Assembly (NCBI RefSeq): GCF_001514285.1
Contig: NZ_KQ949028.1
Coordinates: 380,877-444,876, forward strand
Source of the DNA: Streptomyces sp. DSM 15324
GTDB lineage: Bacteria; Actinomycetota; Actinomycetes; Streptomycetales; Streptomycetaceae
Length of the DNA: 64,000 bases
Reading direction: 5' to 3'
In this document: in pieces, positions 32,521-41,025 of the stretch
How positions within the stretch are numbered: the stretch's first letter is position 1
How the letters are laid out: the number at the start of each line of letters is the position of its first letter
Notes under the pieces: model-generated
Told to the model about the DNA's origin: nothing
The model's input: the letters and a program-made list of their open reading frames with translations, nothing else
Database searches by the model: none
Position numbers and translations under genes: made by a program

Positions 32521-33008
32521 CAGGACGACCTCACCGACGAGACCTCCACCGCCCTCGCCCTGGCCGCCCGGAAGGGGGCGTCGGGGCCGTGGGGCAGCTC
32601 GTGCGGGCGCTGCACCGCGACGTGCTGCGCTACGTCGCCCATCCGTGCGCCGCCCCGCAGGCGGTGGACGACCTGGCGCAGGACATCTTCCTGCGGGCGC
32701 TGGGCTCTCTGCACTGTTCGAGGGGTGGTGCTCGGCTTCGGGTCCGGCTGTCGTCGATCGCTCGCCGGGCGGTGATGGACTGCTACCGCTGCTCCGCGGC
32801 CCGCCCCCGCCTCGCGGACCTGTCGGACGGGCGGGCCGCTGTGGAGCCAGCCCAGCCGCGCGGGCCGCCCGGCTTCGACGACGGGATCGTCCTGCGCGCC
32901 CTGCGAGGAGGCGGCCCGGGTGGGCGACTGGCCGGTGGGCACGGTCCGCTCCCGGGTGGCCCGCGTCCGCGCCGCCCTCGCCGCGCAGGTCGCCCGGTGC
33001 GGCATCAG
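32521..33008 (+). pseudogene. ECF sigma factor remnant
   Basis: Three frames in sequence spell a Streptomyces ECF sigma factor: DDLTDETSTALALAARKG (32524-32577), then after a frameshift GQLVRALHRDVLRYVAHPC, QAVDDLAQDIFLRALGSLH and RPRLADLSDG to FDDGIVLRAL (32590-32900), then after a deletion EEAARVGDWPVGTVRSRVAR (from 32905). Most of region 4 is missing and the reading runs into the murJ-like stop region. It is not functional. Confidence 0.75.
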
Positions 33009-34639
33009 CGTAGGCGGCCCAGCTGCCGCAGCTCCTCCACCTTCAGCAGCCGGGACAGGGTCACATAGACCGCGCCGAGGGTGACGGTCCCCGCCGTGAG
33101 CGCCAGCGCGGTGGGGAGCGTGCCGCCGCCCAGCCATGCGCCGCAGGCCCGGTCCGCCGCCCAGCCGCAGACCGCCGCCGGCGCCGAGGCGCACATCAAC
33201 CGGGTGTACGTCCGGCGCAGGGCCCCGTCGTCGAGCCGGGCGCCGACCCGCCGGCGCACCAGCCGGGCGGTCAGCGCGAGGCCGGCCAGGTAGGACACGG
33301 TGTAGGCGCCGGCCATGCCGGTCACCGCCCAGCGGACCGGCAGCAGCAGATGGCAGGCGGTGGCCAGCGCGATGTTCACCGCCGCGATCCACACCGCCAT
33401 GAGGAACGGCGTCCGGGTGTCCCCGAAGGCGTGGAAACCGCGCAGCAGCAGATACTGCGCCGAGAACGGGATCAGACCGAGGCCGAAGGCCTGGAGCATG
33501 TGCCCGAGCGGCTGCGCGGAGGCCGCGTCGGCCGCCCCGTGCGCGAACAGCAGCGTCGCGATCCGCGGACCGAGCGCCAGGAACAGGAACGCGGCGGGCA
33601 CGACGACGACCCCGCTCACCCGCAGCCCCCGGGACAGATCGGCGCGCAGGTCCGCGATCCGGCCCTCCGCCACCGCCCGGCTCATTCGCGGCAGCAGCGC
33701 GGTCACCAGCGACACCGTGACCACCGACTGCGGCAGCATCCAGATGGTCTGCGCGTAGGTGTACGCCGTGTAGCCCGCACCGGCGTCCGGCAGTGCCTGG
33801 TCGGCCGCGTTCGCGTAGTTGGTGACGACCGTGAGGGCCACGAGGTTCGTCAGGACGAACAGCAGGGTCCACTTGGCGGCGTGCACGCCCGAACCGAGCC
33901 CCGAGCCGCGCCAGTCGAAGCGCGGCCGGAACCGGAACCCGGCCGCCCGCGCGAACGGCACCAGCGCCAGTGCCTGTACGGCGATCGCGGCCGTGGTCCC
34001 GACACCGAGGAGGCGCACCTGCGCGTCGGTGATGTCCTGCACCCGGGTGGGCACGGTCAGCAGTCCCAGGTAGGCGCCGAACACGCCCAGCAGCACGATG
34101 TTGTTGAGGACCGGCGTCCACATCATCGCGCCGAACTTCTCGCGGGCGTTCAGGACTTGGCCGTACATGTTGAACAGCCCGTAGAAGAAGATCTGCGGGA
34201 GCAGGAACCGGGCGAAGACGACGGTGAGTTCGTACGCCGCGTGCTGGTCCTGGGTGTCGCGCAGGTAGACGCTGACGATCTGCGGCGCCGCCCACACCGC
34301 CAGGGCGGTCCCGACGGCCAGCACCGACAGCACCAGCGTCACCAGCCGCTGCTCGTACGCCCGGCCGCCGTCGGCGTGCGCGGAGCGGGCCCGCACCAGC
34401 TGCGGCACCAGGACCGAGTTCAGGGCGCCGCCGATCAGCAGGGTGTACAGGCTGGTGGGCACGGTGTTCGCCGTGTTGTACGTGGTCGCCAGCAGACCGG
34501 TGCCGAGCGCGGCGCCCTGGAGTACCTGCCGGATCAGCCCGGTCGCCCGGGACACCACGGTGCCCAGCGCCATCAGCGCCGACGACCTGGCCGCCCCGCC
34601 GGAACGCCTTCCGACCCGCTCTTGTGTCGTAGCCCCCAT
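33005..34639 (-). CDS. murJ: MurJ/MviN-family lipid flippase
   Basis: 544 residues with about 14 hydrophobic helices. The MurJ signature starts at GGAARSSALMALGTVVSRAT and continues TVPTSLYTLLIGGALNSVLV. The family flips lipid II or related polyprenyl-linked glycans across the membrane. Streptomycetes have a main murJ near the origin plus paralogues; this stand-alone copy without mur genes is probably a paralogue, so the symbol is a family label. Its stop overlaps the decayed sigma factor. Confidence 0.88.
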   Translation of the reverse strand: MGATTQERVGRRSGGAARSSALMALGTVVSRATGLIRQVLQGAALGTGLLATTYNTANTVPTSLYTLLIGGALNSVLVPQLVRARSAHADGGRAYEQRLVTLVLSVLAVGTALAVWAAPQIVSVYLRDTQDQHAAYELTVVFARFLLPQIFFYGLFNMYGQVLNAREKFGAMMWTPVLNNIVLLGVFGAYLGLLTVPTRVQDITDAQVRLLGVGTTAAIAVQALALVPFARAAGFRFRPRFDWRGSGLGSGVHAAKWTLLFVLTNLVALTVVTNYANAADQALPDAGAGYTAYTYAQTIWMLPQSVVTVSLVTALLPRMSRAVAEGRIADLRADLSRGLRVSGVVVVPAAFLFLALGPRIATLLFAHGAADAASAQPLGHMLQAFGLGLIPFSAQYLLLRGFHAFGDTRTPFLMAVWIAAVNIALATACHLLLPVRWAVTGMAGAYTVSYLAGLALTARLVRRRVGARLDDGALRRTYTRLMCASAPAAVCGWAADRACGAWLGGGTLPTALALTAGTVTLGAVYVTLSRLLKVEELRQLGRLR

Positions 34640-34698
34640 CGGGTCAACCTACGACATCAAGATCCGTACGCCAACTCGGCTCGTCCCGGGGCCAGTTG

Positions 34699-35097
34699 TC
34701 AGCGGCGGCTGCGCACCCGGGCGTCCCGGGGCGGCTGGATGAACTGGAGCTCCAGGGCGACCGGAGGGGCCGCGACGCCGGGGCCGCCGTCCCGCGCCCA
34801 CCGCAGCAGCTCGTCGGTGGAGTCGTCGTCCGATGCGAACCCGACCCAGGTGGGCCGCCCACCCGCCCGGCGCCCGGCGGCGGAGGGCTGGACGACGACC
34901 ACGTTGGCCTGGTCGCAGGGGCCGAGGCAGTCCGTCGTACGGACCTCCAGGGCACCGCCCGAACCGGCGGCGGCCGCCCGCAGCCGTTCCAGCTGCCCGG
35001 CGTGGTCGTGACCGGGGTGCTTGCGCGCGTCGCCGCAGCAGCAGCCCCTGCACACCACGAGTGTGCAGGGGCGGCGCGGACCGGGCAGCGGGGCCAC
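34699..35097 (-). CDS. Thioredoxin-like [2Fe-2S] ferredoxin
   Basis: 132 residues, GTG start. Cluster ligands are visible as VVCRGCCCG near the N-terminus and TTDCLGPCDQAN in the middle, the arrangement of thioredoxin-fold [2Fe-2S] ferredoxins. It would act as a small cytoplasmic electron carrier. It follows the Nudix-like gene by 5 bp on the same strand, so the two are co-transcribed. The redox partner is not apparent here. Confidence 0.82.
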   Translation of the reverse strand: MAPLPGPRRPCTLVVCRGCCCGDARKHPGHDHAGQLERLRAAAAGSGGALEVRTTDCLGPCDQANVVVVQPSAAGRRAGGRPTWVGFASDDDSTDELLRWARDGGPGVAAPPVALELQFIQPPRDARVRSRR

Positions 35098-35102
35098 GGC
35101 GC

Positions 35103-35642
35103 TCAGGACGCCGAGAGACCGACGTGGGCCAGCGCCTGCCGCAGCAGGAACCCGTGCCCGCCCGGCATCTCGCTCTGCACGGCCGGGGAGGCCGCCTCCT
35201 GCGGGTCGAACCAGACCAGGTCCAGGGCGTCCTGGCGGGGCTGGCAGTCACCGGTCACCGGCACGATGTAGGCCAGCGACACCGCGTGCTGACGGGGGTC
35301 GTGGTACGGGGTGAGGCCCTGCGTCGGGAAGTACTCCGCGACCGTGAACGGCTGGAGGGAGGCCGGCAGCCGGGGCAGCGCCACCGGTCCGAGGTCCTTC
35401 TCCAGGTGCCGCAACAGGGCGTCGCGGACCCGCTCGTGGTGCAGGACCCGGCCGGAGACCAGGGTCCGGCTGACGTTTCCGTCGGGTCCGATGCGCAGCA
35501 GCAGTCCGATGCTGACGACTTCGCCGCTGTCGTCGACGCGCACGGGCACGGCCTCGACGTACAGGATCGGCATGCGGGCGCGGGCCATCTCGAGCTCGTC
35601 TGCGCTCAGCCAGCCGGGCGTGGTCTCGGTCAAGTCTGACAT
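35103..35642 (-). CDS. Nudix-superfamily protein (DUF4916-like)
   Basis: 179 residues. GWLSADELEMARARMPILYV starts the domain, followed by a strand-rich core and HHERVRDALLRHLEKDLGPV. The Nudix box is degenerate (no clear GX5EX7REUXEEXGU), as in the DUF4916 group, so nucleotide hydrolysis is not assured. Upstream of and probably co-transcribed with the ferredoxin gene. Confidence 0.75.
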   Translation of the reverse strand: MSDLTETTPGWLSADELEMARARMPILYVEAVPVRVDDSGEVVSIGLLLRIGPDGNVSRTLVSGRVLHHERVRDALLRHLEKDLGPVALPRLPASLQPFTVAEYFPTQGLTPYHDPRQHAVSLAYIVPVTGDCQPRQDALDLVWFDPQEAASPAVQSEMPGGHGFLLRQALAHVGLSAS

Positions 35643-35657
35643 TGCTTGATCATACTT

Positions 35658-36791
35658 TCAGTGTCCGTCGGGAAGCCGGTAGACCCGGCGGGCGTTGTCC
35701 GCTCCGGCCCAGCGCGCCAGGCGCAGCGCGTCGGGCAGGCTCAGTTCGTCCGCGTCCACCCGGTCCTGGAGGAGGTCTCCGAGACCGCGGCGGAACGCCA
35801 GCGCTCCGAGGGCGTAGAACTCCGACACACCGTATGCGTCGGAGCTGTACAGCAGTTTGCGGAACGGTGTGATCTCCAACGCTTCCTCCAGCACCGTCCG
35901 CGCCCGCACCGGGCCGACGTGGTGCAGGGTGAGCCCCACGTCGAGGTACACCTGCTCGAACACGGCCGCCAGGTAGGCGGCCTGCCGCTGGTAGGGCCAG
36001 CAGTGCAGGAGCAGCACGGGGATCGTTCCCGCGATCAGGTGCAGCCAGTCCGTCAGATGTGCGGGATCCGCCCGGTGCAGCCGGATGTCCTGGTCGCCGA
36101 AGCCCGTGTGCAGCTGGAGCGGCAGGCCGAGGTCGACGGCGGTCCACAGCAGGTGCCGTACCAGGACCGGTTCGTCGAGCCGGCCGCCGCGCGCCAGCCA
36201 CCGCCGGGCCGCCCGGGTGACCTCGGTGTCCGAGGGGCGGGCCGGGTCCAGGTCGAAGCCGGTGCGGTAGGCGGCCACCGACTTCACCCCGACCACGCCC
36301 GGCAGGCGCACCGCCTCCAGCGCCGCCGCCCGGAACGCGTCGGCGTACGCGCCGGCGTCGACGCCCCGCGCGGCCACGGACTCCGCGAGCGACTCCAGCC
36401 GTACGACCTCCCAAGCGGCGCCGCCGCCCGCCCGGGCCAGCTCGGCGGGCGGGGTGAGCGGGAGCGGGGCGAAACCGGTGTCGACGCAGAACACCCCGGT
36501 GCGGGCCGCCGTCAGGAAGCGACGGTTCACCTCCTCGGGACCGAGCGCGGCGCGCCGGGCCAGATAGGTGTCGGTGGGGGCGTGCCGGTCGAGGTCGAGC
36601 AGGGGCGCGCAGTGGCGGCGCACGGCGACCCCGGCGGGGGTGTCGAAGGTGGAGAGGCCGGGCCAGGACTCGCCCTCGGTGAGCAGCGACTCGAAGCCCG
36701 CCCGGTCCAGGGGGCCGGTCGTCACCCCGTGGCAGTGGTGGTCCACCAGCTCCAGCGCGGCCAGCTCCTCGTGGACCGGTCCGGCGCCCAC
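35658..36791 (-). CDS. Amidohydrolase (FluG N-domain-like)
   Basis: 377 residues. TIM-barrel amidohydrolase with LVDHHCHG (metal HxH), LQLHTGFGDQD, VLLLHCWPYQRQAAYLA and KLLYSSDAYGVSEFYALGA. This is the amidohydrolase half of fungal FluG-type fusion proteins. It starts at GTG one base beyond the glutamine synthetase stop, so it is translationally coupled. The pair probably releases and re-conjugates a gamma-glutamyl or amide compound. Confidence 0.88.
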   Translation of the reverse strand: MGAGPVHEELAALELVDHHCHGVTTGPLDRAGFESLLTEGESWPGLSTFDTPAGVAVRRHCAPLLDLDRHAPTDTYLARRAALGPEEVNRRFLTAARTGVFCVDTGFAPLPLTPPAELARAGGGAAWEVVRLESLAESVAARGVDAGAYADAFRAAALEAVRLPGVVGVKSVAAYRTGFDLDPARPSDTEVTRAARRWLARGGRLDEPVLVRHLLWTAVDLGLPLQLHTGFGDQDIRLHRADPAHLTDWLHLIAGTIPVLLLHCWPYQRQAAYLAAVFEQVYLDVGLTLHHVGPVRARTVLEEALEITPFRKLLYSSDAYGVSEFYALGALAFRRGLGDLLQDRVDADELSLPDALRLARWAGADNARRVYRLPDGH

Positions 36792-36792
36792 C

Positions 36793-38196
36793 TCAGTACA
36801 CCCACCGGTAGGCGGCGGCCACCTGGGCGTCGTCCAGCCCGTACGTCGCGTCGATCTCGCCCTGCCGTACGGCGGTCACCGCGTCGGCGAGGACCGGCCC
36901 CAGCGCGGCCCGCAGCACCTCGTCCTCCCGGAACTCCGCGACGGCCCGCGCGAGCGAGGTGGGCAGCCGACGGACGCCCTTCGCGGCGGCCTCCGCGGCG
37001 CCGAGGCGGGCCGGGTCGCCGGTGATCTCCTCCGGGAGCGCGGCCCGCGTGGCGAGCCCGTCCAGTCCGGCGGCGATCAGACAGCCGAGCAGCAGATACG
37101 GGTTGGCGGCCAGGTCGACGGGTTTGACCTCCAGGTTCGCCTGCTCCGCCCGCCGCCCTGCGGTGCCCCGCACGACCCGCAGCGCCGACTCACGGGTCTC
37201 CAGGCCCCAGGCGGTGAACACCCCAGCCCACTGCGACGGTTTGAGCCGCAGATAGCTGGCCGGGCTGGGCGCGGTCACCGCCGTCAGGGCGGGCAGCCGG
37301 GCGAGCACGCCCGCGGCGAAGGACTCCGCCTCGGCCGTCAGACCGTGCCGGCCCTCCCCGCCGGAGTGCAGGTTGCGGCCGTCGCGCCAGGCGGACAGAT
37401 GGACGTGCCCGCCGTTGCCGACGCCCTCCGCGGCGACGGCGGGGGAGAAGGAGACCCGCAGCCCGTGCCGGCGGGCCACCGCGCGGATCGTCTGCCGGAC
37501 GAGGACGCTGCGGTCGGCCGCCGCCACCGGGTCCAGCGCGCCCACCGAGATCTCGAACTGGCCCGGCGCGTACTCCGGGTGGATCTGGTCGACGGTCACG
37601 CCCTGCGCCTCGCACGCCGTCAGCAGATCGGCGGTGTACTCGCTCAGTTCGACCATGCGGGTCGCGCCGTACGCCGGTCCCGTGGTCGCCGGGACGAACT
37701 CCCCGGCGGGCGCGGAGTCCAGCCCGACGGCCCACTCGATCTCGACGGCGGCCCGGAAGCGCAGTCCGTGGTCACGGGCGGCGTCGGCCACGATCCGGCG
37801 CAGGAAGGTGCGCGAGCAGCCCGGATGCCGCTCGCCGTCCTGGGTGAGCCGGTCGACCGGCGCCCACGCCCACCCCGGCTGCGCGGCCAGCGCCACCAGC
37901 CGGTCCAGGTCCGGGAACAGCCTGAGATCGCCGTCGGGGGAGCCGAGGACGTCCGTGGTGACGATGTGGTCGTTCGCCAGGAAGGTGTCGAACACCGGCG
38001 ACATCCCGACGCCCCAGGCCACCGCCGACGCCAGCCCCGTCGCCGGGACCGTCTTCACCCGGCCGACGCCCGCGGTGTCGACGTACGACAGCACGATCCC
38101 GTGCACGCCCGCGCCGGACAGCTCCCCGCTGAGCGCCGAGGCCCGCTCCACGTCTCCGGGACGCCCGCCGGGGACGGGGTCGGCAAGGGTGGTCAT
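36793..38196 (-). CDS. Glutamine synthetase-family enzyme (FluG C-domain/GlnA-like)
   Basis: 467 residues from the ATG at 38196 with GGAGG. GS beta-grasp N-domain (VLSYVDTAGVGRVKTVP) and catalytic barrel with AVEIEWAVG, DQIHPEYAPGQFEISVGAL, GNGGHVHLS and ANLEVKPVDLAANPYLLLG. It lacks the housekeeping adenylylation-loop context and sits with an amidohydrolase, so it probably gamma-glutamylates an amine (polyamine, ethanolamine or aromatic amine) rather than ammonia. The substrate cannot be read from the sequence. Confidence 0.88.
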   Translation of the reverse strand: MTTLADPVPGGRPGDVERASALSGELSGAGVHGIVLSYVDTAGVGRVKTVPATGLASAVAWGVGMSPVFDTFLANDHIVTTDVLGSPDGDLRLFPDLDRLVALAAQPGWAWAPVDRLTQDGERHPGCSRTFLRRIVADAARDHGLRFRAAVEIEWAVGLDSAPAGEFVPATTGPAYGATRMVELSEYTADLLTACEAQGVTVDQIHPEYAPGQFEISVGALDPVAAADRSVLVRQTIRAVARRHGLRVSFSPAVAAEGVGNGGHVHLSAWRDGRNLHSGGEGRHGLTAEAESFAAGVLARLPALTAVTAPSPASYLRLKPSQWAGVFTAWGLETRESALRVVRGTAGRRAEQANLEVKPVDLAANPYLLLGCLIAAGLDGLATRAALPEEITGDPARLGAAEAAAKGVRRLPTSLARAVAEFREDEVLRAALGPVLADAVTAVRQGEIDATYGLDDAQVAAAYRWVY

Positions 38197-38253
38197 ACGT
38201 CCTCCGCGGGCTCGTCCGTCAGGCAGTACCCGCACTGCGGGAGTGCGGCGGGC

Positions 38254-39042
38254 TCAGGGTTTCACGGCCACCGCGCCGTACTGCGGCACCGCCGTCGCCG
38301 CCGCGTCGTCGGCACGCCAGCGCGCACAGGACACCAGGCCCGGCTCCAGCAGCTCCAGGCCGTCGAAGAACGCGGTGATCTCCGCTCCGGAGCGCGCGGT
38401 GATCGGCGGGGTGGCGTTCTCGTTCCAGAACTTCATCGCCGGGATCTGGCCCTCGCCGCCCACCTCAGCGTCGTGCGTGGGGTGGGTGAGCACCAGGTAG
38501 CTGCCGGCCGGGACCTGCGCCATGACCTTGGCGACGATGTCCCGGGCCGCCTCGTAGTCCAGCACGAAGTTCAGGATGCCCAGCATCATCACCGCGACCG
38601 GCCGGTCGAAGTCGAGCGTGCCGGAGGCCCGTTCGAGGATCGCCGTCGGGTCGTGGACGTCGGCGTCGATGTAGTCGGTGGCGCCCTGCGAGGTGCCCGT
38701 GAGCAGGGTGCGGGCGTGCGCCAGCACGATCGGGTCGTTGTCGACGTACACGATCTTCGAGTCCGGCGCGATCCGCTGCGCTATCTCGTGCGTGTTGTCG
38801 GCCGTCGGCAGCCCCGTGCCGATGTCCAGGAACTGCCGCACCCCGCGCTCCTCGGCGAGGAAGCGAACCGCCCGGCCCAGGAACCAGCGGTCCGCGCGGG
38901 CGATGTCCCGGATCAGCGGGAACATGTCCGCCACGTGCTTGCCGACCCGCTGGTCGACCTCGTAGTTGTCCTTGCCGCCGATCCAGTAGTTCCACACCCG
39001 CGCGTTGTGCGCCACGCTGGTGTCCAGCCGTGCACCGCCCAC
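38254..39042 (-). CDS. SAM-dependent methyltransferase (PF04672/DUF574 type)
   Basis: 262 residues, GTG start with GGAG. The actinobacterial family signature is present: VAHNARVWNYWIGGKDNYEV, FLDIGTGLPTADNTHEIAQ (SAM loop) and IVYVDNDPIVLAHARTLL. Streptomycetes carry dozens of these, often near conservons or regulators; the target is unknown. It stands upstream of the glutamine synthetase on the same strand after 57 bp. Confidence 0.9.
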   Translation of the reverse strand: MGGARLDTSVAHNARVWNYWIGGKDNYEVDQRVGKHVADMFPLIRDIARADRWFLGRAVRFLAEERGVRQFLDIGTGLPTADNTHEIAQRIAPDSKIVYVDNDPIVLAHARTLLTGTSQGATDYIDADVHDPTAILERASGTLDFDRPVAVMMLGILNFVLDYEAARDIVAKVMAQVPAGSYLVLTHPTHDAEVGGEGQIPAMKFWNENATPPITARSGAEITAFFDGLELLEPGLVSCARWRADDAAATAVPQYGAVAVKP

Positions 39043-39188
39043 GTCACCGCTCCTTCGTACGACCGACCGTCCGGCTGTCCATTGTGCCGCCCATGATCAT
39101 CGCTGTCCCGGGATTCGCGGGGTCCCCCGGTAGGGTGACAATCCGGTCACCCGTCGCGGCGCGCGCGCCCGGAGCACAGGAAGCAGAC

Positions 39189-40043
39189 ATGCCCTACTCG
39201 CACGCCCCCCGGCCGCCCGCCCCCGAGCTCCCGGCGGGTCCCCTCGACATCCGGCTCGTCGTCACCGACATGGACGGCACGCTGCTCGACGACGACAAGC
39301 GCGTCCCGGACGGCCTGTGGGACACGCTGGCGCGGCTGCGGGAGCGCGGGGTGCTGTTCAGCCCGGCGAGCGGACGCCAGTACGCCACCCTGGCGGCGGA
39401 GTTCGCCGAGGTCGCCGACGGGATGGTGTTCATAGCCGAGAACGGCACCTATGTGGTGCGCGACGGGCGGGAACTCAGCTCCGATCCGCTGGAGCCGGCC
39501 GTGACCGCGCGGATCGTGCACACCGCGCGGGGCCTCGCGGCCGACGGGGTCGACCTGGGCGCCGTCGTCTGCGGCAAGCGGTCCGCGTACGTCGAGCGGG
39601 CCGACGAGGCCTTCCTGGCGGAGGTACGCCGGTACTACGTGCGCTGCGAGCTGGTCGAGGACCTCACCGCCGTCGACGACGACGTCATCAAGGTCGCCCT
39701 GTTCGACTTCGGCGCCGCCGAGGAGACCACCGCCCCCGGGCTCGCCCCCTTCGCGGACACCCACCAGGTCGTCGTCTCCGGCGAGCACTGGGTCGACGTC
39801 ATGAACCGCACCGCGAACAAGGGCGCCGCCCTGCGCAGCCTCCAGCGCGAGCTCGGCATCACCCCCGCGCAGACCATGGTGTTCGGCGACTACCTCAACG
39901 ACCTGGAGATGCTGGACGCCGCCGACTGGTCCTTCGCCATGGCCAACGCCCACCCCCGGGTCGTCGAGCGCGCACGCCACCTCGCGCCCTCCAACAACGA
40001 CAACGGGGTCCTGCGCACCATCACCCGCCTCCTGGACCTCTGA
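39189..40043 (+). CDS. HAD-superfamily phosphatase (Cof type)
   Basis: 284 residues from the ATG at 39189 (AGGAAG upstream). HAD motif I DMDGTLLDDD, motif II in LFSPASGRQY, motif III lysine in NKGAALRSLQ, and motif IV VFGDYLNDLEML; the C2-type cap lies between. It would dephosphorylate sugar phosphates or flavin precursors in the cytoplasm. Divergent from the methyltransferase. Confidence 0.9.
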   Translation: MPYSHAPRPPAPELPAGPLDIRLVVTDMDGTLLDDDKRVPDGLWDTLARLRERGVLFSPASGRQYATLAAEFAEVADGMVFIAENGTYVVRDGRELSSDPLEPAVTARIVHTARGLAADGVDLGAVVCGKRSAYVERADEAFLAEVRRYYVRCELVEDLTAVDDDVIKVALFDFGAAEETTAPGLAPFADTHQVVVSGEHWVDVMNRTANKGAALRSLQRELGITPAQTMVFGDYLNDLEMLDAADWSFAMANAHPRVVERARHLAPSNNDNGVLRTITRLLDL

Positions 40044-40078
40044 GCCGCGGTCCGGCTCAGGAGCGCGGACGGGCGTGC

Positions 40079-40411
40079 CGCGTCGTTCGTTCCGACCGGG
40101 GCGACCAGGCGTACGACGCCCACCTCACGGTCGGTGACCGGCCCGGCGGCGGGGGCGGCGGCCCTGACCGCCTCGGCGAGGAGCGTCGGACCCGAGTCCT
40201 TCGGCAGGAAGCCGCAGGCGCCGCCGCGCAGCGCCCCGTACACGTCCTCGTCCTGGTCGAAGGTGGTGACCACGACCACCCGCAGCGGAGCGGCCACCTC
40301 GGGCCCGGCGAGCAGCCGGGGCGCCTCCGGGCCGTCCGGCCGCGGCATCCGGACGTCCAGCGGGCACACGTCCGGCCGCAGCTCGCGGGCCCGTGCCACC
40401 GCCTCCTCGCC
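40079..40411 (-). pseudogene. NarL-type response regulator remnant
   Basis: The minus strand encodes the back half of a receiver domain: EEAVARARELRPDVCPLDVR with the phosphoacceptor Asp, then VVVVTTFDQDEDVYGALRGG and GFLPKDSGPTLLAEAVRAAA with the conserved Lys. It then jumps to TDREVGVVRLVAPVGTN, the start of the LuxR HTH, with some 50 residues missing. The N-terminal acidic pair and most of the HTH are gone. No sensor kinase is nearby. Confidence 0.65.
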
Positions 40412-41025
40412 GTGGGCGGCCTGGGTGGGGCCGCGCCGCCGGCGCGGACGGCTCCCGGCACCGGGGAAAGCGGCGGCGCTCGGTCCGCGCTCCGCGCCGG
40501 GTCCGCCGTCACCCGGCGCAGCAGCGGGCGGCCGGGAGGGATCGCGGCGACCATGGCGTGCGCGCCGAGGACGACACGGACCGCGAGCCGCAGCGCGCCG
40601 TCGACGGTGGGTGTGCGGGGGCTGAGCCCCGTACGGCGGCTGCCCGGGGAAGTCCTGAGGCCCTGGCCCTCTCGTTGAGCCGGTACGAGCCGTACACCCC
40701 CATGGCGGCCGGACGGCTCGGCGGGGCCCGGCGCGAGCAGCGGCTCGCGGCGCTGCGGCCGGCCGGGGCCACCGCGCGCCGGATCGGGGGTGCCGCGCGC
40801 CGGATCGGGGGTGCCGGGGCCGCCGACGGCCGCCACCGCCGCGGCGCCTCCGACCGCGCCCACGACGAACTCGCCCGGCAGCATCGCGTACTCCTGGGAA
40901 AGGGGAGGGCGGAAGCGGCTCCTGCCCCGCTGTCCTGTCCGGGGCCGCCCGCGCCTCGGCTGAACGGCCGGGATCCGGGGGCCGGTTCCTCGACCGTTCG
41001 GCCGACCACCCCGTACCCTCCGGCT
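40412..41025. other. Gene-poor stretch with a 21-bp tandem duplication
   Basis: No convincing gene. It includes an exact 21-bp tandem duplication (40773-40793 and 40794-40814, unit beginning CGCGCGCCGGATC). A minus-strand frame opens at ATG 40884 with AGGAG upstream (MLPGEFVVGAVGGAAAVAAV), but it runs through the duplication and then out of frame across the response-regulator remnant, so I treat it as decayed sequence. Confidence 0.4.

Noticed and set aside
40057..40884. A 276-codon minus-strand frame starting at a well-placed ATG (40884)
   Set aside because: After about 25 hydrophobic residues it becomes Pro/Arg-rich, passes through a 21-bp tandem duplication and crosses the response-regulator remnant in the wrong frame.
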